A stretch of 24,397 nt of DNA from Spirogloea muscicola (lineage: Eukaryota > Streptophyta > Zygnematophyceae > Spirogloeales > Spirogloeaceae), in NCBI GenBank assembly GCA_009602725.1, contig WELB01000027.1, positions 332,755-357,151 on the forward strand, written 5' to 3'. This document shows, piece after piece, positions 20,427-24,397 of this stretch (its first letter is position 1; every line of letters starts with the position of its first letter). The notes under the pieces are model-generated. The model ran no database searches. It had not been told where the DNA came from and was given only the letters and a program-made list of their open reading frames with translations. A program made the position numbers and the translations under genes.

Positions 20427-21042
20427 TTGGAAATATTAGGCAACGTGAGCAGTGAGATTCTTTTAGCAAGTTAAACACTAGACGCAGATTAGCTGTGCAG
20501 CAGAATTCATGTGACATGATAAGCTGAGCACCACCTCTTGAACTGGCGCCCTGGAGCTCCTGCCACCATTGTTACCATTCCTACCATTGGAGTGTAGCCG
20601 CCTTATGCTGCTTTTTATGCCATGGTATTTGGAAGCTCACCAACATTCATAAGCCCTTCAGGTGCTGTCTGTGCTCTGGTGTGAAGTCATTTCTGCAGAG
20701 CGAGTCATCCCATTCATTTATATCCCGTCATTTCATTCACTGATCTAGTGCGTGTCTGCAGAATGGAGCAAAAATCGGAGGAGCACAATTTAAATTAAAA
20801 GATAGTATATAATTTGCGGCTGTCTTTTAGGGCCAATCTTCCTTTGAGGCAGGACTCTGTGTAGCACACAGGCTACAAAAAGGACAAAGGTGAGGGAAAA
20901 CAAACACCGGTCTACCACAGGTGCAGGGCTGCCTGCGGAAAGCCTGGAGGTCAGACTGGAAGTGGCTGCCTTAAGGGGGGTGGGGCAGCAATATGTGGCC
21001 CTGAAGCCATGTACCGGGCCACCTATCCGATGCAGCACCAAG

Positions 21043-21047
21043 TGTAA
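21043..21047 (+). terminator. Possible polyadenylation signal TGTAA for CSP41b
   Basis: It is the first clear TGTAA on the plus strand after the CSP41b stop, 617 bp downstream. Long 3' untranslated regions are common in green algae, but the distance makes this uncertain. Confidence 0.3.
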
Positions 21048-21087
21048 CGATTTTACATGGCTGGAATGTCAATGCAGCAGTAATGTA

Positions 21088-21200
21088 TTGACAGATGCCT
21101 GGAGACTAGACACCTCATCCGGCTGATAAGTAAATTGACTGTCAGTGCCGCAGGAAAGGCTTGACAGATGCCTGGAGACGGACACTTCACCAGGCTGGGA
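21088..21200. repeat. Diverged direct repeat, period 73 bp
   Basis: TTGACAGATGCCTGGAGAC followed by GACAC-TTCA/CTCA and CAGGCTG/CCGGCTG-like sequence occurs at 21088-21127 and again at 21161-21200. About 33 bp of unrelated sequence lie between the copies. Confidence 0.75.
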
Positions 21201-21560
21201 AGCGTGAATTCAACCTAGAGCTGAGAGCGGCGCAACCCGAAGTCGTGACGCGCGAGACAGCATGATGCTGGCGCTGGAACGGCGACGGGAGGCGGCAGCG
21301 CTGTAGACTGCCTTGACGGCGTTGTTAGCCGTATGTTGACGGGAACGTAGACGGCTCACGATAGCCTGGGGTTAGTGATCGTCAGCTGCTAGTGACGGGG
21401 GGGACCGTCAGTATGTCAGTGGTTGGTTGCTGATGGATGGGTAGATTGTCGGTAGTAGCCCGTTGATAGCCGTCGACAGATTGTGGACGGGTCGTGAACG
21501 CTAGACTGGGTGCCAGTTATCCCACCCGGGCCCTTGTGGCCGGGCTCGCAGTCTGTTGGG

Positions 21561-21569
21561 CTATATAGG
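21561..21569 (+). promoter_or_regulatory. TATA-like box in LTR-like context
   Basis: CTATATAGG follows a GC-rich, GACG-repeating stretch and precedes a C/T-rich segment. That is the layout of a promoter or an LTR U3/R boundary. No coding gene follows within the next 1 kb. A solo LTR is possible but unproven. Confidence 0.3.
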
Positions 21570-22148
21570 AGGCACCCGAGATGGGAGAGGGTTTTGAGTT
21601 CTTCATCCCCTGGAGCCTTGCTCCTGTAGTATCCGTTGCTCAATTTTACCGTTGCAGCCCCATTCCAATGCCTTCCCCGCTTTTCCTTGCGCCGCCGGCA
21701 GCCCGGGCTTGGCGATCCACAGCATTCTTTACACCAAGCACGCTGCCATGAAGCAGGCAATGAGAGGTGGGCTGCTGCTTACAATTATACGCTACTGTGG
21801 AAGCCAGCTAACTGCACGCAGTTAGTGGCGGATGGCTCTGCTAAGCTCCTGCCAGCCCCCTAGGAAACATAGCACCTGACGCCCTAAGAAGAGGATGAAC
21901 AGACGGCATGGTAAAAGCTAGTGATGTAGTACAACACATAGCACTACAAAAATATATGAATCATGCTGATGAACAGCACAGGAAAGGTTGGGGATCACAC
22001 ACATCGTCCTGACCCGCAACACTACTCAACTTGGAATTTGATAAAGAATAGGGAACTGCTCAACTGATGTCTGCGATTGCTGGAGGCCAGCCCCGGCATG
22101 AAACAGATGCTGCCAATGAGTAGGTCTGCTTCTGCTTTGTGGCGCCTT

Positions 22149-22179
22149 GCCAACAAGCATTGAGTGGCTGCTTGTTGGC
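22149..22179. repeat. Perfect 11-bp hairpin
   Basis: GCCAACAAGCA (22149-22159), a 9-nt loop, then the exact reverse complement TGCTTGTTGGC (22169-22179). It lies in non-coding DNA with no U-run, so it is not a terminator. Confidence 0.8.
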
Positions 22180-22784
22180 CAACACGTCCACTGCCACCTG
22201 GCGGCTCAGGTAGAGTTACATGGGCTCAACCGGTTGGAAGATTGCAAGCTCCTCCTTTTAGGAACAGGCCAACCGGAGGACTAGCAACTGTCGGGGCAGG
22301 AGGATGACCGCAAAGGTGGCTGCTGCAGCAGAAAGAGCATCACTCACTTCTGGAAGCTCAGTACCTTAAAGACAGGAGGTCAGGTAGCTAGGAGGACTGG
22401 GAACGGACCCTCCCGTGCATAAGCTCAACGCAGCAACTACAGAGAATTTGGCCTGCAAGTGCGAGGCGAGGCTGCCGGCCTTCATGTGCTGCCTGCATAT
22501 GACGAGTCGACTTGGCTGTTGGCTGTTGGTGGCATGGAAAAAAGAATGTATGTATGCCGGCGTGCCATCAAGGAGTGGCCAGAGCGAGTACTTGTAGCTA
22601 CGTGAGTAGGCGTCATGCCGATGACTCAGGGAGGGGTGGGAGCAGCGAGGGGGCTCTGTGGGAAGGGGAGCTACTGCGGCTCTAACTCAGCTGCTAAGTA
22701 CTCAAATTTGCGGCTATTGACTGAGGCGTATTGAGAACCCATTTGTCGCAGCCCTCACAAAGCTCAGAGAATCTGCTCATTCCT

Positions 22785-22840
22785 GCCCCTTCAGACCTTG
22801 TCCACTCCTTTGGGGCTGGCCTTTGACAGCCATCGCTTCT
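22785..22840 (+). repeat. Dispersed stem-loop repeat, copy 4
   Basis: CCCCTTCAGACCTTGTCCAC then TCCTTT then the core GGGCTGGCCTTTGACAGCC (22813-22831) then ATCGC. It is nearly the same as the copy at 10404-10460, 12 kb away. Confidence 0.7.
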
Positions 22841-22983
22841 CTTTCCACCCAAGGAGGTGTGCTGGTTGCCAACCCGGGGAGATTTTTTGGATAAGCGCAA
22901 ATGGAAACTACTCTGGCAGAATTGGCTGTCTATTCTCACAACGCGTCCAGGAGTCAAGGTCTAGACCTTCTCCAGCGGCTCGC

Positions 22984-23224
22984 ATGTCGTTTGATCACCC
23001 GATGTCCAAGGCTAGCAAGGTGAGCAGCCCGGTTTACAAAGCCCCTGGGACACTCGCTCAGGTGTTCTACATGCGCCTGTCAGTCTCACCCGCGATCCCA
23101 GGCTTTTGCAGTGCACTCGCAGGCAAGGCCCGCTCTGGCTGCTGCTTCTGGATCTTCCTATTCTGTCAATATTCCGGCTGCAAGCTACAGTAACTTGCGG
23201 CTGCTGACTAGAGGTTACCAATAA
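22984..23224 (+). CDS. Weak candidate two-exon small gene, unrecognised
   Basis: An ATG in good context opens a 12-codon exon (22984-23019: MSFDHPMSKASK) that ends at a consensus donor (AAG|GTGAGC). An 82-bp intron ending in CCCAG would join it in phase to 23102-23224 (40 codons plus stop), which is Ala/Ser/Tyr-rich (ALAAASGSSYSVNIPAAS). The composition looks protein-like and the splice phase fits, but I recognise no family and the product would be only 52 residues. It may be the 5' part of a larger gene or chance. Confidence 0.22.
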
Positions 23225-23640
23225 CTCGATTCTTCCTCCTCCAGGAGAGAGAGAGAAGGCTGCGGCGCGGTGCGCACGAAATTGACTTACGAGTGTCCTG
23301 GTAACTGGGTAATGAGCTGGCTAAGGGAGACACTCATATCCCCTCTCTCCAGGATGAGCGTGCGGGCTGACGAGCACAGTGGCTGCGGTCCAGTCAGCGC
23401 AGCTGCGAGTCTGCGAGCACGGCACGTTCGAGGGTCGCCGGGAGGCACGAGGGTCCGGGGTTCCCGGGGCCCCCGGCCGGCTGCGTCCTGCCCGGGGGAG
23501 GAGGAGGGGGGTGGGCTCTCCCTCCCTCCCCGTGCGGGTCCGAGCGCACGTGCGCGGCGTGGGTCAGGGGCACCCCCGGGGGAGATATTTGTGACGTGGC
23601 GGCGGCCGCCATAGCCGGCAGCCGACGTGGCAGGCCGGCC

Positions 23641-23783
23641 ATGGAGGGCCACGCGGAAATATCTGGCCGCCATTCCCCCCCCCCCCATCGGCGACCGCCC
23701 ACGGCACCTCCCGAGGAGCTGCTCAAGTTGTTGTTCGAATCCCCCACGCCCGCGCGCCCCCACGAGCCCGCCCAGGACGCGGC

Positions 23784-23814
<31 letters not shown>

Positions 23815-23901
23815 GCGGATCGTGTGTCGGGGGGAGCACGCGCCTGCAAACCAGCGACGAAATTTGTTTATGAGGCCCTCTTAGATCTGGCTTTAGTTTA
23901 A
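23641..23901 (+). CDS. Unassigned open frame with Ala run, possible first exon
   Basis: Starting at ATG 23641 the frame gives 86 residues. It has a Pro/His-rich start, a possible short amphipathic helix (EELLKLLFESP), a 13-residue Ala run coded by the GGC tract, then KPATKFVYEALLDLALV and a stop at 23901. No domain is recognised. Ala-tract N-termini occur in the polymerase lambda gene of this window, so a real gene start is possible, but a GC-rich chance frame is equally likely. Confidence 0.2.
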
Positions 23902-24356
23902 GATGGACATCTAATGGTGGCTCCATTGTACTCTCGAATTCAGATCTCATTCATGTCAAAGCAGTACTAATCAGTGCTTTGTCTTCCGTCTGTGCGACAA
24001 TTGCTCAGCGATTACCGCAGAGATGACCGCATATTGCCATGGCTTCGAAATGGGGGCTCTTTGTCAACTGAGCCGGGCATCTTGGTAGAGAGATCGATGC
24101 ACGATGGCCGCCTTCCAGAAGACGGGGTGGGGTGCGTGATCACCACAAAGCGGGGAGTGCCGGGTTCCCCCCTCCGCCGCGTCTTTTACCCAGCAATCCG
24201 CTACCACACCTGAGCGCCGCGACGGCCCTCGAATCAAGTCCGTGAGGAAACCCTCCCCGGCGTGATCGGATCCGTCGACTAATCCACCCCCCCCATTGAG
24301 CAGATGATGTCACTCAGTCCACACGGACGAGCTCACCGCCACCGCGCGCCAAGCTG

Positions 24357-24357
<1 letters not shown>

Positions 24358-24394
<37 letters not shown>

Positions 24395-24397
24395 TGT
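24358..24397. repeat. GCC trinucleotide tract at window end
   Basis: About 12 GCC units run to the last base. By analogy with the other tracts it may lie at the start of a gene beyond the window. Confidence 0.85.

Larger units (their letters stand above)
20427..22983. other. Long non-coding stretch after CSP41b
   Basis: No gene is recognised on either strand. The first part must include the CSP41b 3' untranslated region. I see a tandem duplication (21088-21200), a GACG-rich stretch followed by a TATA-like box (about 21240-21569), a strong hairpin (22149-22179), a weaker CCGGTTGG/CCAACCGG pair (22230-22276) and a stem-loop repeat copy (22785-22840). Confidence 0.6.
23225..24397. other. GC-rich right end, no firm gene
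   Basis: It holds a GA run (23244-23256), G/C-rich blocks, an imperfect inverted repeat (23583-23664), a 12-C run (23675-23686), a GGC tract (23780-23818) and a GCC tract running off the window end (24358-24397). One plus-strand open frame (23641-23901) begins with an ATG in good context and has PPEELLKLLFESP followed by an Ala run. It could be a first exon like those of the polymerase gene, but I cannot assign it. Confidence 0.5.

Noticed and set aside
22694-22957. Minus-strand 87-codon open frame
   Set aside because: It overlaps the stem-loop repeat copy, has no domain, and no neighbouring exons fit.

Overview
This is nuclear DNA of a green alga. The signs are intron-dense genes with short GT-AG introns, a nuclear-encoded chloroplast protein (CSP41b) with an N-terminal targeting extension, plant-type DNA polymerase lambda and eEF1B-gamma sequences, (GCC)n trinucleotide tracts near gene starts, and a TGTAA polyadenylation-type motif. 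Base composition is moderate to GC-rich. A trebouxiophyte chlorophyte is my best guess; this is inference, because no marker gene in the window fixes the genus.

Layout. 1-1350: non-coding, with a GCC/GTC tract, a perfect hairpin and a small tandem duplication. 1353-3725: a decayed LTR-type retroelement. It has a gag broken by a stop and a frameshift, a CCHC zinc knuckle, and the start of a retropepsin whose catalytic Asp codon reads Asn. Directly after that come two head-to-head partial copies of a C5-cytosine DNA methyltransferase forming a large inverted repeat. 4186-4357: a poly-C/poly-T block with an N, ending in a sequence that matches the end of an Illumina adapter; this is probably an assembly artefact, so contiguity across it is doubtful. 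4492-8831 (+): DNA polymerase lambda, 14 coding exons. 8832-10755: intergenic, with several copies of a short stem-loop repeat. 10756-12199 (+): a thioredoxin-UBX fusion protein, 4 exons. 12669-16102 (-): translation elongation factor eEF1B-gamma, 9 exons, with a three-codon first coding exon. 17070-20426 (+): chloroplast stem-loop binding protein CSP41b, 11 exons. 20427-24397: mostly non-coding, with a few repeats, hairpins and two weak candidate coding stretches.

The four intact genes have no shared pathway: DNA repair, a probable redox/p97-linked adaptor, cytosolic translation, and chloroplast RNA metabolism. The thioredoxin-UBX and eEF1B-gamma genes are convergent (469 bp apart). The eEF1B-gamma and CSP41b genes are divergent and share a 967-bp promoter region. 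Exon boundaries were set by hand from splice sites, reading-frame phase and family conservation. All four spliced frames close without internal stops.

The most notable items are the retroelement-linked DNA methyltransferase in an inverted-repeat arrangement, the thioredoxin-UBX fusion with an altered p97-binding signature, and a dispersed stem-loop repeat family.
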